A DNA stretch of 64,000 nt from CAVROP01 sp050012175. Its GTDB lineage: Bacteria > Acidobacteriota > Terriglobia > UBA7540. Numbering within the stretch: position 1 is the stretch's first letter; every line of letters begins with the position of its first letter. Under the pieces are notes generated by a model that did no database searches, was not told the DNA's origin, and saw nothing but the letters and a program-made list of their open reading frames with translations. The stretch is from NCBI GenBank assembly GCA_050012175.1, contig JBEKHR010000009.1:86045-150044 (forward strand), written 5' to 3'. The translations under genes and the position numbers were made by a program. Shown here piece after piece: positions 17,301 to 24,768 of the stretch.

Positions 17301-18839
17301 ACCTTCGGCGCAGAGCACTCGACCGCGCTCGAGACCTTGCACGACTGGCAGCTTCGTTGGATCAATTTCCTGCTGGACAATCGCCGGGTTGCGGACGCAC
17401 AGACCGCTTTCAACAATCTCCCGGAGGATTTCCGTGACCCGCTCCAGCCTGGAATCGCCTCCATCATGCTTCGCCTCGCGGCCCAGTCGAACGAACTCGA
17501 TCAGCTCCTCCAGCAGTTTCAACAAGCCCCCGGGAAGGCTCCTGCCCTCGATGTCCTGCGTAATGCGGCGCGCAGTTGGGAGGAAAAAGATCCCCCCAAC
17601 GCGCGCCGGCTCCTCGAATACGTTTACACGCGCCAAATCGACGAACACGATTTCGCGCCCGCAAATTTCCTGGGGCTTGCAGAAGTTCGACTACAACAGG
17701 GCGATCTGGCGCAGGCAGTGGCGCTGCTGCGGCGCATGAATCGCGTGGCGGGTGAGCCTTTTGAAAACCTGGCGGCTGCCGGGGACCTGCTCGTGAAGAC
17801 GGCACACCCCCCAGAAGCAACGGAGTTTTACGCCCTGCGCGTGAAGGCTGTTCCCTGGGATGACGACGCCCGCCTGAAACTCGCCCAGGCGGAGGCGGCT
17901 GCAAATACGCAACGGAACGGCGCAATCCAATTGCTCATCTCTGTGGCGTCCTCTCCGAACGCTATCTATGCGAAGCGTGCCGCGGCTGCCGAATCCCTTG
18001 CGGCCCTCAAGGCTCCTGCGCCAAGCCTGGGCAGCGCCGAGCTCGAATGGTTGATTCGAGGTGGTCCAGTGGCTGCCGCTGAGTCGCCGGGCTTTTTCTA
18101 TGCCCGCCTACGAGCCGCCAGGGAAGCCGCCGACGCGGCAACCCAAATCCGCCTCCTGCTCGAGGCGATCGCCCTTCGTCCCGAGGACTTCTCGCAGCGT
18201 TTCGCGGCGTCGCCGCCTGCCGCCGCCAATCCCGAGAACGTATCGCCGCGCATTCTGCTCGCTCAGGCGACGGCTGCGACCAACCAGAATGAGCTCGCGG
18301 TTTCAGCCCTAACGCCGCTGATCGATCAGAGGATCATGGTAAGTCCGCCGCCCGAATCGCCGATGAACGAAGCCGCTGGGGAAGAAATCGAACGGGCCGG
18401 ATTTCGTGAGGGGATGTGGAAATCATTCCTTGCCGGTCAGGAGTTGAGCGCCAGCCAAAAATCGGTGATTGCTGCCCAAATGGCAAGCGCCTTTCAGAAG
18501 CTCGCGCGGCTCCGGGAAGCCGCACAACTCTGGAAGGTGGCCTCCACGCTCGCCACGGACGATTCCCTTCGCTCACAGGCAACCCATGAACTCGAACAAG
18601 TGCGGGCCCAAATGAAGCTCGAGCAGGCCGACCGAGAACGACGGCCGGTGATCACCGAGCATCTCGAGCAGAACGGTCTGGTCAGGCCACGCCTTGTACC
18701 GCTCAAAGGAGAGGCTAGCCCTCTCCCCCTTGGGGGAGAGGGTGGCCCGCCGCCGGCGCTTTCTTCAGCCGGGGCGGGCCGGGTGAGGGGGTCGCGAGCC
18801 TGCTTCGCTGAAAGTGTAGGAGGAGGTGCAGGGCAATGA
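11340..18839 (+). CDS. Giant TPR protein (2499 aa), membrane-anchored
   Basis: This exceptionally long single frame starts at TTG 11340, set by AGGAGG at 11328-11333. Residues about 11-28 form a signal anchor (ILMALPVVGLFIAGLTARG), so the bulk probably lies in the periplasm. Almost the whole chain is tetratricopeptide-like helical repeats (for example AELYRMRARADEAQLDFTAA, EPYFAAADRLTGWNMLEQAR). It should act as a scaffold for many protein contacts. Residues about 541-620 are a hydrophilic, probably disordered linker rich in Ser, Gln, Pro and Arg that interrupts the repeats. The last 40 residues are encoded by an in-frame copy of an 87-bp dispersed repeat (18715-18801) and read as a Gly/Pro-rich tail. 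Its stop overlaps the next start as ATGA. No enzymatic domain is visible. Confidence 0.85.
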   Translation: MKSYRSLRSRILMALPVVGLFIAGLTARGNLVEWLQNLEGSGRFEAVFFRTVSLLGGPVTVRRLPAEARNALNDLVSKSPNDAELYRMRARADEAQLDFTAAEADWQRYAQLAPDKVDGQLQLADFYHRRLRPLDEIKALAAAAQGPSSPADKLLHSNQQRAWQTFERIFQVIRLQALPDTLSLEQYNAWLARYPKNAATYSRFFDFLIAEKKFSEAERLISRYEKGFPRDKVFPIEARATLAYKRGSTDEALALYDRSFQPLWSPELVQDYFNLLKETHRLREFLSRARAAATADPSDVTAAARLFYYYHQQGNLGEAQRALVEYRLRMEKTNAPWQGDQLWTLSRLFDDIHAYNDAARGYYALYSLPGVEPALQEKALAGIANLLLAAPEQPIGFGSNSISFLRDIGAMDPYPGFVNGIVSLLLNSQSPAFQYSQAEGTAVAYFHRARAADLIALFDERFPKSGERSELHARLLDVGAVYAVDDAILRGGRRFLDSFPKAPQRVHVAMLMADSFARKNMVKEELALYDQLLNELAARADHVPLGEGGRSDVSVVQPPWPQGQLANEQADTDEQSPSPSQSPVAGRSLERLARQRMRRRLDASRGQTTQGGAGQARSAEYSQVLERYISRLVTLERPLEVLDLFRREMDHNPNDPGLYERLATFLAQNRMDERIEAVYKKAIQQFPERSWYQKLARWYLRRQQNQQFEELTRQVIQTFSGTELEEYFRSVRWSGPVMPPMYVQLNLYARQRFPHNLTFVRNLLEAFRSKPTYNPQAWEALIRQNWFYDDNLRSEYFAYLSSEGRLDSEVQAVRATNPQAGGGKWNELTQANPAAAQFIAEAELWRSHFEDAAPVIKALAEVYPADQEMGRRASSVFRSLAPFNPQYTEIAAGIENTLSKSSPGDREILIRIGDIYADREMFARARPYWNRVPELEPGNPDAFLQSATVFWDYFLFGDTLRVINDARKKFSNPALFAYEAGAVYEGQRDFPRAVDEYLKGALASAEDSAARNRLLRLVKRSSLRGAIDQATQKAASSANPDWNAVSLRIAVLEALNRRADLESFLTHLAQDTSSLELLAQIQPLADRYGFDNVRILTLERQIALMTDPVEKLQLRLQLARFYESKNQMEQARTLMESLYSETPLLLGVVRSTVDFYWRNKMWDPAIDTLLKAAKSAYPALGEQFTFEGARKATEAKEYARARELLTALLQNQPYNAEYLAAVADTYARQGDDKSLRGFYLARIHDFSDSNLPADEKTARIAALRRGLIPALTRLKDSAGAVDQYIEILNKYAEDEGLAQEAAAFADRNGRRKQLLDYYTKATADSPKDFRWPMVLARIETYFEDYSGAIASYVRARTVRPDRTDLLTAQANLEERLMRFDDALKSYSRLYELAYENPAWMEKIAELNARQGQTDAAVAALKKALIEGRPEKPEPYFAAADRLTGWNMLEQARQFAERGVALAGKDLLIHPADTNGTLTYVTLLTRLRDYSTAYARLREAAKAARDAQVQPNLNPFLSAMGGVVKEYYTPEENSAFAKFLLKQKEGLETNDFIETVIPLAQYTGLTDLEARWRYEVMMASPGSPQAQGMETRLGVLQRQRMRFNELGAQLEAYWNVFPQRPGKDYILQRAADSYGSAGNTAAELRVLQEAFDGEGLLGQHLFRYLELVSRTSPEQLVTIAGGARGNPVRDAAATSALATGKVDLALRAVAARGGGLPPVWTRAYTGLVGLYYSEPSPVVNSAYQQALDTRTIGDRVAKPGNRDEMLAGNIWFYYGSRYGEYLSITHQGNPEDYLPAMLEGTPASSDVYFTLADYYRDAGQLENALEDFAHVLELNSRRADAHDRRAQILWQQGKQDSAVKEWSLALAALRAQEDNSKVPPTFWANLRSTLENIGERKLLPQLRDDADRVVRTYVRRNGSYRAAPILRGALAAAGDPAQGADWLVDLSRAAPSPIAFLSELVSAPWFPAGHKAPLYQKILALAQDQVTKTFGAEHSTALETLHDWQLRWINFLLDNRRVADAQTAFNNLPEDFRDPLQPGIASIMLRLAAQSNELDQLLQQFQQAPGKAPALDVLRNAARSWEEKDPPNARRLLEYVYTRQIDEHDFAPANFLGLAEVRLQQGDLAQAVALLRRMNRVAGEPFENLAAAGDLLVKTAHPPEATEFYALRVKAVPWDDDARLKLAQAEAAANTQRNGAIQLLISVASSPNAIYAKRAAAAESLAALKAPAPSLGSAELEWLIRGGPVAAAESPGFFYARLRAAREAADAATQIRLLLEAIALRPEDFSQRFAASPPAAANPENVSPRILLAQATAATNQNELAVSALTPLIDQRIMVSPPPESPMNEAAGEEIERAGFREGMWKSFLAGQELSASQKSVIAAQMASAFQKLARLREAAQLWKVASTLATDDSLRSQATHELEQVRAQMKLEQADRERRPVITEHLEQNGLVRPRLVPLKGEASPLPLGGEGGPPPALSSAGAGRVRGSRACFAESVGGGAGQ
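18715..18801 (+). repeat. 87-bp dispersed repeat, copy B, inside the 3' end of the TPR gene
   Basis: This copy matches 8828-8914 at 85 of 87 positions in the same orientation. It lies in frame and encodes the Pro/Gly-rich segment that follows PLKGEA near the end of the 2499-residue protein. Confidence 0.9.
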
Positions 18840-20593
18840 GGAAACTCCCGCTTTCGATTCTCTGCTTCCTAAGTATCTCCCTCGCCATGGCGCCACCCGG
18901 CCGGGGACCCAAGCCATCTTCCTCCAGCCTCGCCGCCTTCATGCCGACGGGTTCGCTGCTCTTTGTGGAGTCAGTCAACTTCGCCACGCTGGTCCACGAC
19001 TGGGAAAACTCGAAGGAAAAACAGAAGTGGCTCGAGAGCGATAATTACCAGGTCTTCTCGCGCTCACGTCTCTTTCTGCGCCTTCAGGAAGCGCAGCGGC
19101 AATTCGCCGTCGCCGCGGGCGCCCCACCGGACATGGCCTTGCTGGATGGGGTGGCGGGCGCACAATCGGCGCTGGCGCTCTATGACATCGGCAACCTGGA
19201 ATTCCTCTACATCACCCGGATGCCGTCAGCACGCGCCATGCAGAATGTTCTATGGACGAACCGGGAAAAGTTCGAGCCTCGCAAGGCGGCGGACATTCCT
19301 TATTACGTTCGGACCGAACCGGAGAAGAACCGCTTGGTGGCCTTTGCCACCGCGGGCGACTGCCTGCTGCTGGCCACCCGCGAGGACCTGATGGCCGGCG
19401 CGCTGGCGTTGCTTTCCGGCAAGTCCCAACCCACGCTCCAGGATGAGAATTGGTATAAGAGCGCGGTTTCGGCGGCGGGGCCGCGTACCGTATGGTACGG
19501 GGCGGGGCCGGCCGGCGATCTTCGCCTGGTTTTGAACCTGCCGCTGTTAGTGAAGTCGCCGCACTTCCGCAGTTACTGGATTCAACGCAACATTACGGCA
19601 CTGAAGCAATACTCAGCCGAAGTCGCGGACATCCATCGCTCGGAGACGGAAATTCGGGAAGAGCGCGTCCTGCTCAAAGCTAACCCACCCGGAGACACAG
19701 AGCAGCGCGCCAGCGCAAGCACCGCCCCCATTGCCGAACTTCTCGGCATGGTCCCGGCACAGGAAGGCATTTACCTCGCCTGGCGAGCTCCCTCCGCCGA
19801 CACGGTGCTTGACCTCGTGCAGCAAAAGGTCTTGATGCCCCACGCAGGACCGGGCGTGGCTTCCCAGATCGCGCCGGGCGTCACCTTGACGGAAGGCCAA
19901 ACCGGCAGCGAGAGCGACCTCGAGACGCGCATTGACGTTCCCCCGCTCCAGGGAACAACCGGAGCCCCAGGGGCCGAAGCACTCAAGAAACTTCTGAATG
20001 CGGTTCCGCTCGAGGCCGTACTGGAGTTTCATTCGCTCCAGAATACCAGGCAGTCGGCCTTTATCGAACCTCACTCCGCCGTCCTCATTCGCAGCTCAGC
20101 GAACTGGGATTCGGAGGCCACGCGCAACGCCCTCCGCGCGGCGATCATGGATCTTTGGACAACTTCACAAATCGGCGTGAGCTGGGTGGCGAGGCACGAG
20201 GGCAATGCTGACTACTATCAACTCGATGGATTGGCTCCACTCGCCGTCGCTACCAAGGGACCGATTCTCCTGCTGGCAAGCTCCGTCGAAACGCTGAAGT
20301 CCCTGCTGGCGAACTCTCCGGGTCCCGAGGTGGGTCCGAACGTGGTTTATGCCGCGGGCTTTCGCCATTCTGCCGAGCGCCACAACATCGTGAAGATGAT
20401 GCGGCTGATTGAAATGCCGCTGCCACAACAGTACGGAGGCATGGCGGGCGAGGAGGGGCGCACGCCATCCTTCTTTTCCGAGAACCTCGCGAGCCTTAGT
20501 CAGTCGCTGGAGAGCATAGAGTCAGAGTCGCTCGTGGTGGAAGACCGCGGCCCACAGTTGCACCAGACGGTCACTTATCGGTTGAAGAAATGA
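18836..20593 (+). CDS. DUF3352-like secreted protein
   Basis: This 585-residue protein has a signal peptide (KLPLSILCFLSISLAMA) and then a DUF3352-like opening (AFMPTGSLLFVESVNFATLV). In that family the N-terminal region begins with a statement-like 'P.d..l.v..d' strand and alternates strands and helices. No catalytic motif is apparent and no other membrane segment is present, so it is probably periplasmic. It starts at an ATG overlapping the TGA of the TPR gene (ATGA), with AGGAGG about 14 nt upstream. Its own stop overlaps the next start in the same way. The position between the scaffold and the PBP-like gene suggests a structural or regulatory envelope role. The family call rests on general resemblance and is moderate. 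Confidence 0.6.
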   Translation: MRKLPLSILCFLSISLAMAPPGRGPKPSSSSLAAFMPTGSLLFVESVNFATLVHDWENSKEKQKWLESDNYQVFSRSRLFLRLQEAQRQFAVAAGAPPDMALLDGVAGAQSALALYDIGNLEFLYITRMPSARAMQNVLWTNREKFEPRKAADIPYYVRTEPEKNRLVAFATAGDCLLLATREDLMAGALALLSGKSQPTLQDENWYKSAVSAAGPRTVWYGAGPAGDLRLVLNLPLLVKSPHFRSYWIQRNITALKQYSAEVADIHRSETEIREERVLLKANPPGDTEQRASASTAPIAELLGMVPAQEGIYLAWRAPSADTVLDLVQQKVLMPHAGPGVASQIAPGVTLTEGQTGSESDLETRIDVPPLQGTTGAPGAEALKKLLNAVPLEAVLEFHSLQNTRQSAFIEPHSAVLIRSSANWDSEATRNALRAAIMDLWTTSQIGVSWVARHEGNADYYQLDGLAPLAVATKGPILLLASSVETLKSLLANSPGPEVGPNVVYAAGFRHSAERHNIVKMMRLIEMPLPQQYGGMAGEEGRTPSFFSENLASLSQSLESIESESLVVEDRGPQLHQTVTYRLKK

Positions 20594-21414
20594 GCCGTTC
20601 CCTGAACCTGGTTTTGGCTTACATGCTCGTGGCTTCCTCATTGGCCGCGGCCTCGCTCTACGACCAGTCCGTCGCCCGGCTGCTGGCAGAGCACTACCAT
20701 TCTAGCGACCTGTCGTACATCCTGATCGACGCCAACACGCACCGCCTGATTGCCTCCCGCTGGGACCAGATAGCGGAACCCGTGCCCGTCGGCTCTCTCG
20801 TGAAGCCGTTCGTCGCCCTGGCCTACGGGCAGAAACACAATTTCCGCTATCCCACTTATTTTTGCCACGGCTCGGCCGACGGCTGCTGGCTTGCGCGTGG
20901 GCATGGAAAGGTGGACATCAGAACAGCTATCGCCTATTCCTGTAATGCCTATTTCCTGAACCTAGCCTCCTCATTAAAAGCTGAGGACGTGGACTTGATG
21001 GCCCAGCGTTACGGCCTTGCCATTGGGAAAGCACCGCTTGACACAGCGGAGATGATCGGCCTCGGTGGGGCTTGGCGCATGGCACCCCAGGAACTCTTGC
21101 ACGCTTACCTTCTTCTCACCGCCGTACCACAACCCCCCGGCGCTGCCGAGCTACTGCGTGGGATGGCGCTCTGCGCCAAGTTCGGGACCGCGGAGGCCGT
21201 CGGCCGTAATCTCCGCGGACTTGCCGCCCTCGCCAAGACAGGCACTGCCCCCTGTGTCCACGAACCCCGAGCGCCCGGCGACGGCTATGTCGTGATGTTC
21301 TACCCGGCGGACCAGCCTCGCCTGGCGTTGCTCGTCCGCGTGCACGGCGTTCCCGGCGCCCGCGCTGCCGAAATCGGAGGCCGCATGTTGAACAGCGTGG
21401 TCAACGGCCAATAG
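20590..21414 (+). CDS. Minimal penicillin-binding / serine transpeptidase-type protein
   Basis: This 274-residue protein has an N-terminal signal peptide (LVLAYMLVASSLAAASL). It carries all three active-site motifs of the penicillin-recognising serine enzymes in correct order and spacing: S69-L-V-K72 (SxxK), S117-C-N119 (SxN) and K216-T-G218-T (KTG). It lacks the dimerisation and transglycosylase modules of class A and B PBPs and is short even for a class C enzyme. It may therefore be a stand-alone transpeptidase domain, D,D-carboxypeptidase or penicillin sensor in the periplasm. It is translationally coupled to the DUF3352-like gene (ATGA) and is followed by a SpoIID-type gene, so the pair probably works on peptidoglycan. 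Confidence 0.8.
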   Translation: MSRSLNLVLAYMLVASSLAAASLYDQSVARLLAEHYHSSDLSYILIDANTHRLIASRWDQIAEPVPVGSLVKPFVALAYGQKHNFRYPTYFCHGSADGCWLARGHGKVDIRTAIAYSCNAYFLNLASSLKAEDVDLMAQRYGLAIGKAPLDTAEMIGLGGAWRMAPQELLHAYLLLTAVPQPPGAAELLRGMALCAKFGTAEAVGRNLRGLAALAKTGTAPCVHEPRAPGDGYVVMFYPADQPRLALLVRVHGVPGARAAEIGGRMLNSVVNGQ

Positions 21415-21423
21415 GAGAATCGC

Positions 21424-22473
21424 ATCCGCACACGATTTGCCCAATCCGCATTCGCGCTCATTTTGCTGGCGCCTTGCGTCTGTGCCGCCAGGGGGCTGCG
21501 GATCGGCGTCTTTGGCCTCTTTCATCCTGAGCGGGTGGTGATTTCCGCCTTGCCCGCGCAAACGGTGATTGTCACCGCTGGTACACAGCAAATCGTCGTT
21601 TCGGATGGTGGAGGAGCCTTTTTGTATCTGGAAGGGAACCAAGTACGTGTTCGATTCAATGATGAGAGCCTCGTGGCCTCTGAAGTAGACGTGGCAGATC
21701 GAATGGGAAGAGGCACAGATTTCCTATTATCAATTCCCGGCAAGGTCACGCGCCGCTTTCGCGGCAAGCTTGCAGTGAAGTGTCAGATCAACGAACTGGA
21801 AGCTGTGGTGGAAATGGACCTGGAGACGGCCGTCGCCTCAGCGGTGGCCGCGGAGAGCGTGCCCGGGGCTCCTCTCGAGGCTTTGAAAGCCCAGGCGGTT
21901 GCCACGCGTTCGTATTATCTGGCTTCGCAATTGCGCCACGGACAGTTTGATTTCTGCGACACGACTCATTGCCAGTTCCTTCGCGAAGCGCCTTCTCCAC
22001 ATTCCCTCGCTGCCCAGGCCACCGCGGCCACGCACGGCCTTGTCCTCTTGTACGAGGGCACGACCATCCCGGCCCTGTTCACCGGGAGCTGCGGCGGAAG
22101 GACCCGGACTCTTGCGGAGATTGGTCTCGCGCCGGGTCCCTACCCCTATTTCTCCGTGCCCTGCAATTACTGCCTGCACCACGCCCCGCATTGGTTGGCG
22201 CGACTCGACCCCAAAGAAGCCGCCGAGCTCGCAAGCCACTCTGAAGGAAGCCGGTTGAGGCTCGGCCGCATCTTGGGTTGGGACGCTGTACCCGGCAACA
22301 ACTACGAATTGCAACGCGAGGGTGACGTCGTGGTGGTGGAAGGCCGCGGTAAGGGTCATGGCGTGGGCCTCTGCCAATTAGGCACGGCTTGGATGGCCAA
22401 GCAGGGATACGGCTTCCAGGAAATTCTCGCCCATTATTATCCGAACACTGTAGTGGGAACGCCGAGCAACTGA
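21424..22473 (+). CDS. SpoIID/LytB-domain protein, apparently starting at ATC
   Basis: Residues from about 115 to the end form a SpoIID domain (AAESVPGAPLEALKAQAVAT, then FTGSCGGRT and GKGHGVGLCQLGTAWMA), known from SpoIID lytic transglycosylases and LytB amidase enhancers that cut or license cutting of glycan strands. The annotated-style start at TTG 21463 would remove half the signal peptide and has no ribosome-binding site. Ten nt after the upstream stop codon an AGGAG (21413-21417) sits six bases before an in-frame ATC at 21424. Starting there restores a full signal peptide (RTRFAQSAFALILLAPCVCA), possibly with a lipobox cysteine. An ATC start is rare, and a sequencing error of an ATG is possible. 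It is the last gene of the envelope train. Confidence 0.8.
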   Translation: MRTRFAQSAFALILLAPCVCAARGLRIGVFGLFHPERVVISALPAQTVIVTAGTQQIVVSDGGGAFLYLEGNQVRVRFNDESLVASEVDVADRMGRGTDFLLSIPGKVTRRFRGKLAVKCQINELEAVVEMDLETAVASAVAAESVPGAPLEALKAQAVATRSYYLASQLRHGQFDFCDTTHCQFLREAPSPHSLAAQATAATHGLVLLYEGTTIPALFTGSCGGRTRTLAEIGLAPGPYPYFSVPCNYCLHHAPHWLARLDPKEAAELASHSEGSRLRLGRILGWDAVPGNNYELQREGDVVVVEGRGKGHGVGLCQLGTAWMAKQGYGFQEILAHYYPNTVVGTPSN

Positions 22474-22660
22474 GCCGTCGGAATTCAATCCCGGTATGCT
22501 GGTTCATTAGTGTACTGCCCTTGCATCGTACTGTTGCGAAGTTCAGGCTTCCCTTCAAATGCGAATTGTGGGAGTATTTAGGTTCGCAACGTGAACCTCC
22601 TGTCCCCTCCCAAACTTGAGTGGGCGTTTCAAAACCGAAGGGACGACGGGGAATTGATAC

Positions 22661-23653
22661 TTGGCCTCTGTCAATAGCCTGACAATCAAAGAAGTCTTCG
22701 ACTTGGTGCGTGCTGACCTCGAGAAGGTGGAAGAGGAGTTTCGCCTGCAGAGCATCTCCAGCGTTCAGCCCATCACCGAGATCGGCCAATACCTTCGAGG
22801 CAGCGGGGGCAAAAGACTGCGCCCCGCCCTGGTGCTGCTCTCCTCCAAACTGTGTGGTTTTGAGGGGCCGGCTGCGATTCGGCTCGGGACCGTGGTCGAA
22901 CTCATCCACACCGCCACGCTCGTTCACGACGACGTGATTGACGAGGCGGACACGCGCCGGGGACGACCTTCCACAAATTCCCGCTGGGGCAACCACTTGA
23001 GTGTGCTGGCCGGGGATTGGCTTTACATGCAGGCCTTTAACATTGCCCTGGCGGAGCGCAACTTCAAGATACTTGACCTCTGCATCGCCTTAACGCAGGC
23101 CATGGTCGAGGGCGAGTTGCTGCAACTCACTTGGCAGAGAAGGATTGACGTCCCCGAAGATGTCTATTTCGAGTTGACTTACCGCAAGACTGCTTGCCTG
23201 TTTTCCGTTTCTCTCCGATTGGGTGCGGTACTGGCAGGAAGGAGCGAGGAGGAGGAAAGACAGTTAGGTGCTTATGGCCACAATTTTGGCTTGTCCTTCC
23301 AGCTTATCGATGACGTACTCGATTTTACTTCCTCCGAGGAGATATTAGGAAAGCCTATCGGCAATGACCTTCGCGAAGGCAAGGTCACGTTACCGCTGAT
23401 CTATCTCCTGCAACGCTGTGGACACGAGGAGGCTCAGAAAGTGAGGTCTGTGCTCGAAGATGGCGGCTTCAACTCGGCAGGATTTAGTGAGATTCTAGAC
23501 CTGATCGACCGGTATAACACCTTGCAGGCCGCGAGAGAAAAGGCCCAGGAATTTGCTCAGAAGGCCAAACGCTGTCTGGAGACGTTCCCGGACACGCCTT
23601 ACAAGGATGCCCTGCGATCCCTGCCTGACTTCATGCTGGATCGCGAGTTCTAA
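22661..23653 (+). CDS. ispB: Long-chain polyprenyl diphosphate synthase
   Basis: This 330-residue cytoplasmic enzyme condenses isopentenyl diphosphate onto an allylic primer to make the polyprenyl chain of the respiratory quinone. It has the two aspartate-rich metal motifs: D90-D-V-I-D94 and D217-D-V-L-D221. It also has GGKRLRP near residue 49 and the GRPSTN stretch after the first motif. A stop codon at 22655 forces the start to TTG 22661, with GGGGAA about 8 nt upstream. Product length (hexa- to nona-prenyl) cannot be read with confidence. A CYTH gene follows after 20 bp and is probably cotranscribed. Confidence 0.9.
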   Translation: MASVNSLTIKEVFDLVRADLEKVEEEFRLQSISSVQPITEIGQYLRGSGGKRLRPALVLLSSKLCGFEGPAAIRLGTVVELIHTATLVHDDVIDEADTRRGRPSTNSRWGNHLSVLAGDWLYMQAFNIALAERNFKILDLCIALTQAMVEGELLQLTWQRRIDVPEDVYFELTYRKTACLFSVSLRLGAVLAGRSEEEERQLGAYGHNFGLSFQLIDDVLDFTSSEEILGKPIGNDLREGKVTLPLIYLLQRCGHEEAQKVRSVLEDGGFNSAGFSEILDLIDRYNTLQAAREKAQEFAQKAKRCLETFPDTPYKDALRSLPDFMLDREF

Positions 23654-23673
23654 GGACACCTTCTTACCCCGGC

Positions 23674-24264
23674 ATGAAGCACCGCCACGAAACCGAAATC
23701 AAGTTGCTGGCTCGTGACCGCAAACAGTTGGGGAAAGGCCTGTCTCATCTGGGCTTCAAGGTTTTGAAGGCACGGCACTTTGAGAGCAATTACCTTTTCG
23801 ACTTCCCGGACCTTCGGCTTCGCAGGTCTCGCTGTCTTCTCCGATTGCGTTTCGCTCACGGCGAAGACCGGTTGACGTTCAAGGGGCCATCGCTCCGCCA
23901 GCGTTGGTACGAAACCAGACGCGAAATCGAAACCCGAGTCGAAGACGGAGTGCTCCTGCGCGAGATTCTGAAGAACCTGGGGTTGAAGCAAGTATTCATT
24001 TATGAAAAGTACCGGACCATCTATGCCGAAGGTAACAAAGCAGACTTTCATGGACTGCCCCAGGTAGCGTACGACGAGACGCCCATAGGCAACTACCTCG
24101 AGCTTGAAGGGCCGGAGAAATGGATCGACGAGGTTGCGACCCGGCTTGGATATTCGCGCCAGGATTACATCACCAGCAGCTATTTGGCTCTTTACTGTCA
24201 GAAGTGCCAGGAAGAAGGCAAGACCCCAGGTAATATGGTTTTGAAGGGGCGCAAATCGCGATAG
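23674..24264 (+). CDS. CYTH-domain protein (class IV adenylate cyclase / triphosphatase type)
   Basis: This 196-residue cytoplasmic protein carries the CYTH signature ExExK at E6-T-E8-I-K10, followed by the alternating charged beta-strands of a triphosphate tunnel (LLRLRFAHGEDRLTFKGP, YETRREIETRV, YLELEGPEKW). Family members hydrolyse thiamine triphosphate or inorganic triphosphate, or make cAMP; this one most resembles the CyaB/thiamine-triphosphatase branch. The stop codon TAG is formed at the junction with an inserted MITE-like element (24263-24378). Beyond the element the duplicated target continues the old frame as KSR-LGFVAT-stop, so the ancestral protein was about six residues longer. 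Function is probably unaffected. Confidence 0.85.
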   Translation: MKHRHETEIKLLARDRKQLGKGLSHLGFKVLKARHFESNYLFDFPDLRLRRSRCLLRLRFAHGEDRLTFKGPSLRQRWYETRREIETRVEDGVLLREILKNLGLKQVFIYEKYRTIYAEGNKADFHGLPQVAYDETPIGNYLELEGPEKWIDEVATRLGYSRQDYITSSYLALYCQKCQEEGKTPGNMVLKGRKSR

Positions 24265-24378
24265 TGTCCTAGTATGGGATGTAGGGCCGGTCCCGCAAGG
24301 CGGGACCGGCCAGGCCGCCCCGTCCCGTCCCGCCATGGCGGGAGAGGGGCGGCCCTACAGTCGAATTGGGACACTACC
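24263..24378. mobile_element. MITE-like element flanked by a 10-bp direct repeat
   Basis: This is a 116-bp palindromic element. Left end AGTGTCCTAGTATGGGA and right end (reverse complement) GTAGTGTCCCAATTCGA share TAGTGTCC, and both arms continue into TGTAGGGCC. The centre holds GGTCCCGC/GCGGGACC and CCCGCC/GGCGGG hairpins. The 10-mer AAATCGCGAT occurs immediately before (24253-24262) and after (24379-24388), which is a target-site duplication. No transposase is encoded. Confidence 0.8.
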
Positions 24379-24469
24379 AAATCGCGATTGGGTTTCGTTG
24401 CCACCTGAGTTATAATAGGTTTGATTGGTGCGCCGCTGACATTGGGTGGGCGGGCGAGGAGGATGTGTT

Positions 24470-24655
24470 ATGGAGGGTTTGTTTCAGCCAACCCATTTGA
24501 TTTTCATATTGCTCATTGTGTTGATCCTGTTCGGACCAGGAAAGTTGCCGGAACTCGGAAAGGGCTTGGGGAAGGGAATTCGCGAGTTCAAGGATGCCAT
24601 CAAAGGCGGCATGGAGGGGAGCTCGGAAAAGAAAGAGGAAGAGAAGAAGCCCTAA
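24470..24655 (+). CDS. tatA: Sec-independent translocase subunit TatA/E
   Basis: This 61-residue inner-membrane protein forms the channel of the twin-arginine export pathway. It has one N-terminal transmembrane helix (THLIFILLIVLILFG), the conserved hinge FGPGKLPELGKGLG, an amphipathic helix (IREFKDAIKGG) and a charged lysine/glutamate tail. The ATG at 24470 is preceded by AGGAGG (24457-24462) seven bases upstream; the GTG at 24446 is upstream of that site and is rejected. No tatB or tatC is nearby, as is common outside enterobacteria. Confidence 0.95.
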   Translation: MEGLFQPTHLIFILLIVLILFGPGKLPELGKGLGKGIREFKDAIKGGMEGSSEKKEEEKKP

Positions 24656-24768
24656 GCCGTCCTCCGCATTTCCACTCTTGCGAAGATCTTTCTCTGCCCC
24701 TGTCCTTCATTGTTCAACGGCAAGCTCAGCAAAAGCGAGAATCCCAAAGGGTGGTACGGATCGCATAA

